DNA from: CAVTRI01 sp963737075
Lineage (GTDB): Bacteria; Actinomycetota; Acidimicrobiia; Acidimicrobiales; Palsa-688
DNA: 64,000 bases
Direction: 5' to 3'
Assembly: GCA_963737075.1 (NCBI GenBank)
Contig: CAVTRI010000002.1
Location: 806,001 to 870,000 of the forward strand
Both the position numbers and the translations under genes were made by a program. The notes beneath the pieces are model-generated. The model saw only the letters and a list, made by a program, of their open reading frames with translations, ran no database searches and was not told the origin of the DNA. Positions 33,306 to 40,466 of this stretch are shown one piece after another. Each line of letters opens with the position of its first letter. The stretch's first letter is position 1.

Positions 33306-36067
33306 CGGTGGGCCTCTGCTTCGAGAGGGGTGAGCTCATCGAAGGCTGCCGTTTCACCCAGGTAGGCGGAGCGCACCAGGGGGTTGCGAGCCATCTCCGC
33401 GGCTGCACCTTGAAAGATGAGCCGGCCGAAGTCCATGACGTACACCTTTCGACAGACATCGCTGACCAGGGTCATGTTGTGCTCAACCAGCAAGATGGCC
33501 GTGCCTTGTCGGGCGACCCGGGTAAGTACCTTTCCGAACGCTTCCGCCTGGGACGCGTCGAGGCCCGATGAGGGCTCATCGAGCAGCAGGATGTCGAAGC
33601 CTCCCGCGAGGGTGCGCGCGAGTTCGACCAGACGCCGCTGCCCCAATGTGAGGAGTCCAGCCTGGGTACCGAGGAGGTGCTCGACGCCGACGAGCCCAAC
33701 CGCCGCTTGAACGTGCTCGTCGATTCGGGCCCTGTCCTGCTTGGTTCCGCTCAGTTGGCGAAATGGGTTGGCGCCCGCCAGATGGGCTTCTTGGCCCAAG
33801 GCGATGTTCTCGGCCACGGTGAGGGAGTCGAACAGCTGTGTTCGTTGGAAGGTCCGGCCGAGACCGAGTTGGGCCCGACCAGCCGGTCCCAGATGGGACA
33901 CGTCGCGGCTGTGGATGGTGATCGCGCCGGACGAGACGCGGACCAAACCAGAGATGGCGTTGAACGTCGTGGTCTTGCCCGCCCCGTTCGGACCGACCAG
34001 CCCGGTGATCGACCCCGTGGGGACGCTCAGGCTGAGGCGGTCGACCGCCAGTACCCCGCCGTAACGGACCGACACTTCGGACACTTCCAGCGGGGTCGTC
34101 GCGGCGTCGGGCTGAACTTCGGTGTCGGTCGGTGAGGCTGCCGGGGTGGGGGCGGGGGATCGAACTTCGACGACCTCCATGGCCGGTGCCGCTTTCGGGG
34201 GCACCCGTCCCCCTAGTCGGTCGAGCAGGGCTTGCAACTGTCTGGGAACCGATGGCAGATGTTGTGCTTGGAATGCGAAATTGATGGCGAACGCACCGAA
34301 GATCATCTCCATATAGGTGCTGATATTGCTCACATTGACGTAGCCAGGGATGATCACGATCCCCAGTGAGGCCAATATCGCATACCAGGGATCCCCCGCA
34401 GTGGTGATGATCAGGACGGCCACGAGGATAAGCGAATTAAAGGACTGATAGTTGCTGCCAACGGAGAAGTGAAAGAGCATGGCCAGCAGGGCGCCCGCGA
34501 TGCTGGCCATGGCAGCCGATATGCAGAAGATGACGACCCGGGTCACGCTCGAGTTGGTGCCGCCGGCTTCCAGCGCCAGTGGCGAGTCGGCCAGCGCGGC
34601 CAGCAGCCGGCCGAGGCGCGCGCGTCGGACAATGAGACTGACCGCCACCGCGATAACGCAGAAGATGAGCGCCACGTAGTAGAAGCCAGTGTCCGTGTAG
34701 AGATGCCAGCCGCCGACGCTGACGTGTGGTCGTGGAGCCGGGATGCCGTTGGACGCCGGCCCAAACATGATGTGATTCGTGTAGAGCATGTTCTCCAGGA
34801 AGATCCCGAAGCCGAGGGTGGCGAGGGCGAGGAACACGCCCGAGAGCCGGATGGCCGGGATCGCCAGGAAGGCCCCGACCGGGATGGCGATCGCGGCGGC
34901 GCCCGCGACGGCGACCAGCCACGGTGCTCCGGCGTTGGCGAAGTGGCTGAAGGCGGCAGCTCCGATACCGGCGAAGGCCAGCTGGCACAGAGACAGCTGT
35001 CCGGAGAGCCTCACGAGCATCCCGAGCGAGGTGACCAGCACCACCTCGATCAGGAAGTCGGTCCACACCGACAGCTTTGCACCAACCATCATCGGCATCG
35101 CGGCGAGCAAGATGAGCACCACGGCGAAGACCACCCCGCGCACGCGTGGTGGAGCGAAGTACGATCGCCGCACGCGTGTAGCGGGAACGACGCGGCGTTG
35201 GACCAGTCGCGCCTTGGGCGTGACGATGAGGACGACGAACAAGATGGCGAACGGGAGCGACGGGGGCAGACCGGACAGTGACGGGACGGTCACCACGTAC
35301 TTGGTGGCCATTGCCCCGGCGATGCCGACGATCAGGCCGCCGACAAACGCCAAGGGCAGGTTGGCGAAGTATCCAATGGCGGCGGCGCCGAAAGCCTGCA
35401 CAACGAGCATGGTGATGCTCAACCCGTCGAGGCTGAGTTCGGGGGCGAGTAGCAGTCCGGCGAGCGCGGCGAACACCGATCCGATCAGCCATGCCCAACG
35501 TCGGACCCGCGCCGGGCTCTCCCCGGTAAGCGAGACGAGCACTGGATTATCAACGACCCCGCGCATGGCGATGCCCAGTCGCACGTATCGGAAGAGGGCG
35601 TACAGGGTGGCGGTGAGGGTGACTGCGATGGCAGTGACGATGACTTGGCCCCACGAGACGGTGACGCCTGCCACCCTGAATCCGCTGGTCGGCAGGTAGT
35701 TGGGCACCAGGTTGACGTTGTTGCCGTACCACAGCGTGCCGATACCGATGACGAGCAGGATGATGCCGACCGTGGCAACGACCTGCACGTCGGAACCGAG
35801 CGGGTCGAGCACACGCGCCAGCCGCTCGAGCAGCAGCCCTTGAATGGGTCCGAGCACCGCCAGGCAGATCAATGCAGCCATCGGCCACGCCCAATGACGT
35901 TGTACGTGCAGCCAGTAGAAGACGTAAATCGAAATGGCGGCGATCGAGCCGTAGGCAAAGTTGAAGATGCCGGAGGTCTTGTACGTCAGTACGAGCCCGG
36001 TCGCCGCCAAGCCGTAGACCGAGCCGGTCGTGATGCCGATGATGATGAACGGAAGAAAGTCGTGCAC
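33302..36067 (-). CDS. LivH-LivM-LivG triple fusion: two permease domains plus ATPase
   Basis: A 921-residue protein carrying both permeases and one ATPase of a HAAT-type ABC importer. Residues 1-285 are LivH-like (LPFIIIGITTGSVYGLAATG and AFGAAAIGYFANLPLAFVGG), 312-600 are LivM-like (RLSGQLSLCQLAFAGIGAAA and GRLLAALADSPLALEAGGTN), a Pro/Ala-rich linker spans 615-660, and 660-915 are LivG-like. The ATPase has Walker A GPNGAGKT (692-699) and Walker B DILLLDEP (825-832) but the signature reads LTLGQ (806-810) rather than LSGGQ. With LivF and the binding lipoprotein this gives a complete importer with one unusually large subunit. An attenuator-like hairpin precedes it. Confidence 0.93.
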   Translation of the reverse strand: MHDFLPFIIIGITTGSVYGLAATGLVLTYKTSGIFNFAYGSIAAISIYVFYWLHVQRHWAWPMAALICLAVLGPIQGLLLERLARVLDPLGSDVQVVATVGIILLVIGIGTLWYGNNVNLVPNYLPTSGFRVAGVTVSWGQVIVTAIAVTLTATLYALFRYVRLGIAMRGVVDNPVLVSLTGESPARVRRWAWLIGSVFAALAGLLLAPELSLDGLSITMLVVQAFGAAAIGYFANLPLAFVGGLIVGIAGAMATKYVVTVPSLSGLPPSLPFAILFVVLIVTPKARLVQRRVVPATRVRRSYFAPPRVRGVVFAVVLILLAAMPMMVGAKLSVWTDFLIEVVLVTSLGMLVRLSGQLSLCQLAFAGIGAAAFSHFANAGAPWLVAVAGAAAIAIPVGAFLAIPAIRLSGVFLALATLGFGIFLENMLYTNHIMFGPASNGIPAPRPHVSVGGWHLYTDTGFYYVALIFCVIAVAVSLIVRRARLGRLLAALADSPLALEAGGTNSSVTRVVIFCISAAMASIAGALLAMLFHFSVGSNYQSFNSLILVAVLIITTAGDPWYAILASLGIVIIPGYVNVSNISTYMEMIFGAFAINFAFQAQHLPSVPRQLQALLDRLGGRVPPKAAPAMEVVEVRSPAPTPAASPTDTEVQPDAATTPLEVSEVSVRYGGVLAVDRLSLSVPTGSITGLVGPNGAGKTTTFNAISGLVRVSSGAITIHSRDVSHLGPAGRAQLGLGRTFQRTQLFDSLTVAENIALGQEAHLAGANPFRQLSGTKQDRARIDEHVQAAVGLVGVEHLLGTQAGLLTLGQRRLVELARTLAGGFDILLLDEPSSGLDASQAEAFGKVLTRVARQGTAILLVEHNMTLVSDVCRKVYVMDFGRLIFQGAAAEMARNPLVRSAYLGETAAFDELTPLEAEAHR

Positions 36068-36107
36068 TGCTGCTACCGCCTCTGCACGCGGCGCCTTTTC
36101 GAAAGGG

Positions 36108-36133
36108 CGGCGGGGCCGATTACGGCCCCGCCG
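36108..36133 (-). terminator. Strong hairpin between binding-protein and permease genes (attenuator)
   Basis: CGGCGGGGCCG (36108-36118) and CGGCCCCGCCG (36123-36133) form a perfect 11-bp stem around ATTA, followed on the minus strand by CCCTTTCG. It lies in the 85-bp gap between the binding-protein stop (36153) and the fused permease start (36067). Partial termination here would keep the binding protein in excess over the transporter, a common arrangement. Confidence 0.65.
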
Positions 36134-36152
36134 TGTCGGCCAACGGCTGGCT

Positions 36153-37421
36153 TCACGTCGAAGACGATGAGCCGCAGTAGCTCTGGGAACCGTATGGCGT
36201 GGTGAACTGATGGTTCTGGATCCCGATGTAGAACCAGCAGTCGACCGTCGTCGGCTGCCCCTGCTTGTACGTCAGCGGGGGGGCCAGGCCGCCGAGGGTC
36301 TCACCGTGGAGGCCGTACAACCCTTGAATGACTTGGGCGCTCGTCGGATTGGCGCCCAGGTTGGCGGCCTTGGCGGCCGCAGCGAACAGCATGCCCGATG
36401 CCCAAACGCCCGTTGCCGCCGGACCCCAGTTTGCCGAGTTGACGAAGCCGGGATCGTACTTGTTCACGGCGCTGATCATGGTCTGAACGGCGGGGTTGGA
36501 TGTGTCTTCAGCGGGGAGGTTGTTTTCGATGCCGACCATGCCTTGCAGGCCGGGTACAGAAAGAAATGACTTGCCGATCGCACCGTCCTCAGCCAGGTAC
36601 TTGGGAGTGTAACCCTGGGCCGAGCAGCTGTTGACAAACTGCTCCACCACGCTGATGGATTCGGCGGCGAAGATTCCGTCCACGCCAGCGTCCTTGGCCG
36701 CCAGACAGGGTGCCGTGTAGTTGGGCGCCGACTCCGGGATGGCGGTTGCGAACGTCGATTTGATCCCCTTGGCCTGTGCAGCCTGTTCGATCGGCTTGGC
36801 GAGTTGAGCGCAGACGGGATCAGACGAACAGTAAACGGAGCCGAGCGAGTGGATGCCGGCCTTTTGAGCAGCCGATGCGATCGATCCCGGCAGCGTGTTG
36901 ATCGTCTGGCCCTGGGGGAAGAAGTCGGGATTGCTGAACATGCTGGTGTTGGCGAGGTTGTCTCCGATCACCGGAACGCCGTGTTGCGACACGAAGGTCT
37001 CCCACGAGGAATCCACGTCGGTGCCATCGAAGATGGCGATCACGTGATCCTGCTCCACCATGCTCGTGACCTGTGAGAGTGACGTGCCCGGGTTAAGGCC
37101 GTCATCCTGGAAGATCAGTTGTACCGGATGACCGTTGATGCCTCCGTGACTGTTCTCATACGCGACCCAGGCTTTGATGACCGGTTCCTGCCCTGACGTG
37201 CTCGACGCGAACGCCCCTGTGCACGAGCATTCGAAGCCGAGGACGTACGGCGAACCCGTCGGCGCGGCAGAGGCCGCGGTCGTGCCGCTGCTCCCAGATG
37301 CGGCGGCCCCTGCGGTCGTTGGCGTCGAGGTCTTCGACGATGATGAGCAGGCGCTGAACACGAGCAGTGCCACACTGAACAGGAGCGCCGGCGCTGCGAG
37401 TCTGCGTGAACGGATGGTCAC
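36153..37421 (-). CDS. ABC transporter substrate-binding lipoprotein (LivK/HAAT type)
   Basis: A 422-residue periplasmic-binding-protein-fold lipoprotein. GTG 37421 follows AGGAGG and gives a signal with core LLFSVALLVFSAC and lipidated Cys25, then a Ser/Thr/Ala/Gly linker to about residue 55. Family blocks include FECSCTGAFASSTSGQEPVI, GGINGHPVQLIFQDDGLNPG, VIAIFDGTDVDSSWETFVSQ and AAKAANLGANPTSAQVIQGL. Several cysteines in the mature part (CTGAF, CSSDPVCA) may form disulfides. It feeds the LivHMG/LivF importer. The ligand is not shown; the neighbouring P450, LLM and CoA genes suggest a non-amino-acid organic compound. Confidence 0.9.
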   Translation of the reverse strand: MTIRSRRLAAPALLFSVALLVFSACSSSSKTSTPTTAGAAASGSSGTTAASAAPTGSPYVLGFECSCTGAFASSTSGQEPVIKAWVAYENSHGGINGHPVQLIFQDDGLNPGTSLSQVTSMVEQDHVIAIFDGTDVDSSWETFVSQHGVPVIGDNLANTSMFSNPDFFPQGQTINTLPGSIASAAQKAGIHSLGSVYCSSDPVCAQLAKPIEQAAQAKGIKSTFATAIPESAPNYTAPCLAAKDAGVDGIFAAESISVVEQFVNSCSAQGYTPKYLAEDGAIGKSFLSVPGLQGMVGIENNLPAEDTSNPAVQTMISAVNKYDPGFVNSANWGPAATGVWASGMLFAAAAKAANLGANPTSAQVIQGLYGLHGETLGGLAPPLTYKQGQPTTVDCWFYIGIQNHQFTTPYGSQSYCGSSSST

Positions 37422-37449
37422 TGGCTGTCCTCCTGTGAGTTGGTCAAAT

Positions 37450-37465
37450 ATGAATGATCGTTCAT
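37450..37465. promoter_or_regulatory. Palindromic operator candidate ahead of the binding-protein gene
   Basis: ATGAAtGATCgTTCAT is a 16-bp palindrome with one mismatched pair, about 29 bp upstream of the GTG at 37421, overlapping the stop of the LLM gene. Its form (inverted GAAyGATCrTTC) resembles TetR-type operators. Position suits control of an internal promoter for the transporter genes. No matching regulator gene is adjacent. Confidence 0.4.
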
Positions 37466-38739
37466 GATTGTTGAAGATATTTTTCCTCGACGACAACCTG
37501 GGACATGGCCTCGACGATCTCCCCGACGGGCGCCTGTGTGTCCCAGGCCGACGCGATGCCGCCGAACTCGTAGTCCGGATCGACCTGAGGATCTGAGGAT
37601 CGGCGGGCCATGGCCCGTTCAATGATCGGCTCGAGCCGCGCCGCCTTGCGAGCGGCCGCGATCTCGTCCCGTTCGGCGAACTCCGGAACCACTGATCGAC
37701 CGAAGTGCTCGATCGATTGCATGAGATCCTCGTGCGGAACTGGTGGCAGGATAAACATCAGTTCATCGGCGCCCGTTGCCTCCCATTCTTTCAGATACGC
37801 TCGAAGCTTCTTGGGGGATCCGACCATGGCGAGGTCCTGGTCCCGGCTGCCAGGAATGTTGTCCTCTGCCATCCCCTGCTCATAGCTCTTCCAGAGATTG
37901 GTGACACCTGGCTTGTGCTGGTCGCCGAGGTAGTAATGACCGATGCCGTAGTTGAAGAAGCGGGCCTTGTTGCCGAGAATCCGGGCGGCTCGGTCGTCGT
38001 CCGGATCGCAGATCATGCCGCCGCTCACCGACAACACATTCGGATTCATCGCGCGAGCGATTGGCACGCACTCGTCGGACTCGAGGAGCGCGTAGTACTC
38101 CTGTACGATAGCGCTGAAAGGTTCCGGCCCTTGGTGGGAGAAGCTGAGACATCCGATACCGCCGCGCGCCGCGACCGGGACGGTTCGCCGGCTGGTACAC
38201 GCCACCCAGACCGGCGGGTGCGGCTTCTGTAGCGGCTTCGGTACCACGTTTCGCGGAGGCATCGTGACGTGGTCGCCGTGGAACCCTGCAAACGGGGTGT
38301 CGCACATGCACCCAAGCGCAACGTGGAGCGCCTCGGTCCACATGGCGCGCTTCTTTCCCGGGTCGACGACAAAGCCGCCAAGCTCAGCTACCGACGACGA
38401 TTCGCCGGTACCAAACTCCACCCGCCCCCTCGAAACCAGGTCGAGGCTTGAGATCCGCTCTGCCACCCTCGCCGGGTGATTGATCCCGGGGGGCAAGTGC
38501 ATGATCCCGAAACCCAACCGGATACGCGTCGTCCGTTGACTCGCGGCGGAGAGGAAGATTTCGGGAGCGGACGCGTGGCAGTACTCCTCCAAGAAGTGGT
38601 GCTCGGTCACCCAAACTGTGCTGAGCCCGATCTTGTCGGCCAACTCCACCTGCTCGAGGTGCTCGTGGAATGCGTTTACCTCGCTCGCCTCGTTCCAAGG
38701 CCGAGGCACTGGAATCTCCATGAAGATCGATAGGCGCAT
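37462..38739 (-). CDS. LLM-class flavin-dependent monooxygenase (long form)
   Basis: A 425-residue luciferase-like monooxygenase, longer than the F420 oxidoreductase at 14728. It has the luciferase features EQVELADKIGLSTVWVTEHH, RIRLGFGIMHLPPGINHPAR and ISSLDLVSRGRVEFGTGESS. The segment PPVWVACTSRRTVPVAARGG and a long C-terminal helical extension (residues about 340-425) match the limonene-monooxygenase-like branch of flavin-dependent enzymes. Such enzymes epoxidise or Baeyer-Villiger-oxidise hydrophobic substrates using reduced FMN. GGAGG precedes ATG 38739, 12 bp after the DUF35 stop, so it is cotranscribed with the Ltp2/DUF35 pair. Confidence 0.88.
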   Translation of the reverse strand: MRLSIFMEIPVPRPWNEASEVNAFHEHLEQVELADKIGLSTVWVTEHHFLEEYCHASAPEIFLSAASQRTTRIRLGFGIMHLPPGINHPARVAERISSLDLVSRGRVEFGTGESSSVAELGGFVVDPGKKRAMWTEALHVALGCMCDTPFAGFHGDHVTMPPRNVVPKPLQKPHPPVWVACTSRRTVPVAARGGIGCLSFSHQGPEPFSAIVQEYYALLESDECVPIARAMNPNVLSVSGGMICDPDDDRAARILGNKARFFNYGIGHYYLGDQHKPGVTNLWKSYEQGMAEDNIPGSRDQDLAMVGSPKKLRAYLKEWEATGADELMFILPPVPHEDLMQSIEHFGRSVVPEFAERDEIAAARKAARLEPIIERAMARRSSDPQVDPDYEFGGIASAWDTQAPVGEIVEAMSQVVVEEKYLQQS

Positions 38740-38751
38740 GGCACACCTCCA

Positions 38752-39285
38752 CTACGTGGATTTGTTAGTGACTGGGCTATCACCAGCCGGCTGGTAGAAG
38801 AGAAGCGAGAGATCGCCGTCGTGAATGATGAGTGGAGAAACGGGCATCCCAACCCGGAGATCAGCGATTCGGCAGTTGACGAGGTTGGTCATGACCTGCA
38901 CCTCCGGTTGGCAATCGGGATTGACGATGCCGACGACATACGGCGGGTTGTTGCCAGGGCCAAACTCCAAGTAACAGGGAGCGAACGTGTTGATCGTGGC
39001 CAGACCGTCGACCTCTTCGTAGGTCACGTCGCCTCCGCACCACTGACAGCCGACCGTGGGGTAGTAGGTGTAGCGCCGGCATGAGTGGCAGCGTTGAAAC
39101 AGGACCCTGTCTTCTCTGAGGCCTTCCCAGAACTGAGCCGACTCCTTTGGATCGCCTGGTCGGGCCCGGCCATCCAGCGACGACGGCGCCGGTATCCAGG
39201 TTGGGTCCTCGAAGCGGTACGGGTCGATGCCCACTGCTCGCGGCAGGAGGTCCACGCGGCCTGACGTGGCGGCACCGCCGGTCAT
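38752..39285 (-). CDS. DUF35 / OB-fold zinc-ribbon partner of the thiolase-like protein
   Basis: A 177-residue protein with an N-terminal helical hook (about 45-65: KESAQFWEGLREDRVLFQRC), a zinc ribbon with C66-x2-C69 and C80-x2-C83 (CHSC, CQWC), and a C-terminal OB fold (YEEVDGLATINTFAPCYLEF to NPPYVVGIV). DUF35 proteins form complexes with thiolase-like Ltp2 proteins; in steroid degradation the pair is a retro-aldolase acting on acyl-CoA intermediates. ATG 39285 overlaps the thiolase stop by 4 nt (ATGA), so the two are made as a unit. The long upstream frame that overlaps the thiolase gene is not used. Confidence 0.88.
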   Translation of the reverse strand: MTGGAATSGRVDLLPRAVGIDPYRFEDPTWIPAPSSLDGRARPGDPKESAQFWEGLREDRVLFQRCHSCRRYTYYPTVGCQWCGGDVTYEEVDGLATINTFAPCYLEFGPGNNPPYVVGIVNPDCQPEVQVMTNLVNCRIADLRVGMPVSPLIIHDGDLSLLFYQPAGDSPVTNKST

Positions 39286-40442
39286 GTCGTCGGCTCCCGG
39301 GTCAGGAGCAAGCAGGCGCAGCCCGGTCCACCCCCAGCTGACGCCACCGCCACCGCGGGGGCGGCAAGCTGGTTGGGTGCTTCGTCGCGGAGTTGGCGGA
39401 CCGCTTGTACGACCTTTCCAAACCCGTGCAGCCGTCCCACCCCCAACTGCCCGCCGTCGGTATTGACCGGCAATGGGCTGTCGGGACGACCCCCACCGGA
39501 GGCCATCCAGGCCGCGGCTCCTCCGGTATCCACCAACGAGAGGCCCTCCAACCACATCAACGTGAAGACGCTGAACCCGTCGTAAACCTCAGCCACGTCG
39601 ACGTCGGCCGGTTGAAGCCGGGTGTGCTGCCACATCTCGGCGCCCGCGTACCTGGCCGCCATCTCAGACTTCTCGGGCCAGGGCAGCCAGCCGGTCGAGG
39701 GTCCTGGCCCGCTGGCGCCGCTTTCGACATACACGGGCTTTCGGGTTCCCACTGAGGCCTCGGTCCTGCTGAACACGATCGCGGTTGCCCCGTCGATCGG
39801 GTAGTCACAATCGAGCACCTTCAGCGGCGGACAAATCCAGCGGGAGTCGAGATACTCCTCGATGGACGTCGGGGTGCGCCACACCGCGATCGGATTGTTG
39901 GCCGCGTACGCCCGGCCGTTGACATTGACGCTGCCCAGCTGCTCCTGACTGACCCCGTAGGTCGCCATGTAGCGGGCGGCCCACAGCGCTCCCCGGGCGG
40001 CCCCGCTGCCGCCACCGAAAGGGATCGTGTGCTCGTCCTCGTCGAAGACCCGGCTGGGGTCGACGCCTCCGCCGAGATACCGGCGCTGTTGACGAAGGTG
40101 CGCTCGGTAGCAAAGCACGTGCGTGCAGCGCCCGGCCAGCAACGCATCAACGATATTGAGGGCTACCCCCAACTGTCCGTTGTCGGCGGTGGTCGACTGC
40201 CACCACCTCAGGTGCCCGATCCCGAGAGAACGCTGCACGAGGCTCAGCCCCGGCCCGGCGAAGGCGCTCGGGGGGCTGGACCGGTAGGGGAACATGGCTA
40301 ATCCGTCGATGTCGCCCACCTCCAGGCCCGAGTCGGCGATCGCCGCCCGGCAGGCGTCGACGGCTAGGCGCCCTTCGCTCATACCCGTGTCGCGCCCGAG
40401 CGTGGAAAACCCCACACCTGTCACGGCGACTCGACCGTTCAT
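39282..40442 (-). CDS. Ltp2-like thiolase-fold protein (probable aldolase subunit)
   Basis: A 386-residue thiolase-superfamily protein of the lipid-transfer-protein group. Blocks GRVAVTGVGFSTLGRD, GVALNIVDALLAGRCTHVLC and LDCDYPIDGATAIVFSRTEA are typical. The classical thiolase nucleophilic cysteine motif is not in place, and the histidine of the GHPxGxxG loop is replaced (GRLHGFGKVVQAVRQLR). EVYDGFSVFTLMWLEGL carries a tyrosine in the position of the thiolase EVHDAF histidine, as in Ltp2 aldolases. With the adjoining DUF35 protein this points to C-C bond cleavage (retro-aldol) of an acyl-CoA, not thiolysis. It is followed by the DUF35 gene with 4-nt overlap. Confidence 0.87.
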   Translation of the reverse strand: MNGRVAVTGVGFSTLGRDTGMSEGRLAVDACRAAIADSGLEVGDIDGLAMFPYRSSPPSAFAGPGLSLVQRSLGIGHLRWWQSTTADNGQLGVALNIVDALLAGRCTHVLCYRAHLRQQRRYLGGGVDPSRVFDEDEHTIPFGGGSGAARGALWAARYMATYGVSQEQLGSVNVNGRAYAANNPIAVWRTPTSIEEYLDSRWICPPLKVLDCDYPIDGATAIVFSRTEASVGTRKPVYVESGASGPGPSTGWLPWPEKSEMAARYAGAEMWQHTRLQPADVDVAEVYDGFSVFTLMWLEGLSLVDTGGAAAWMASGGGRPDSPLPVNTDGGQLGVGRLHGFGKVVQAVRQLRDEAPNQLAAPAVAVASAGGGPGCACLLLTREPTT

Positions 40443-40466
40443 CGATCCCCTCTGGACGCCGGCATC

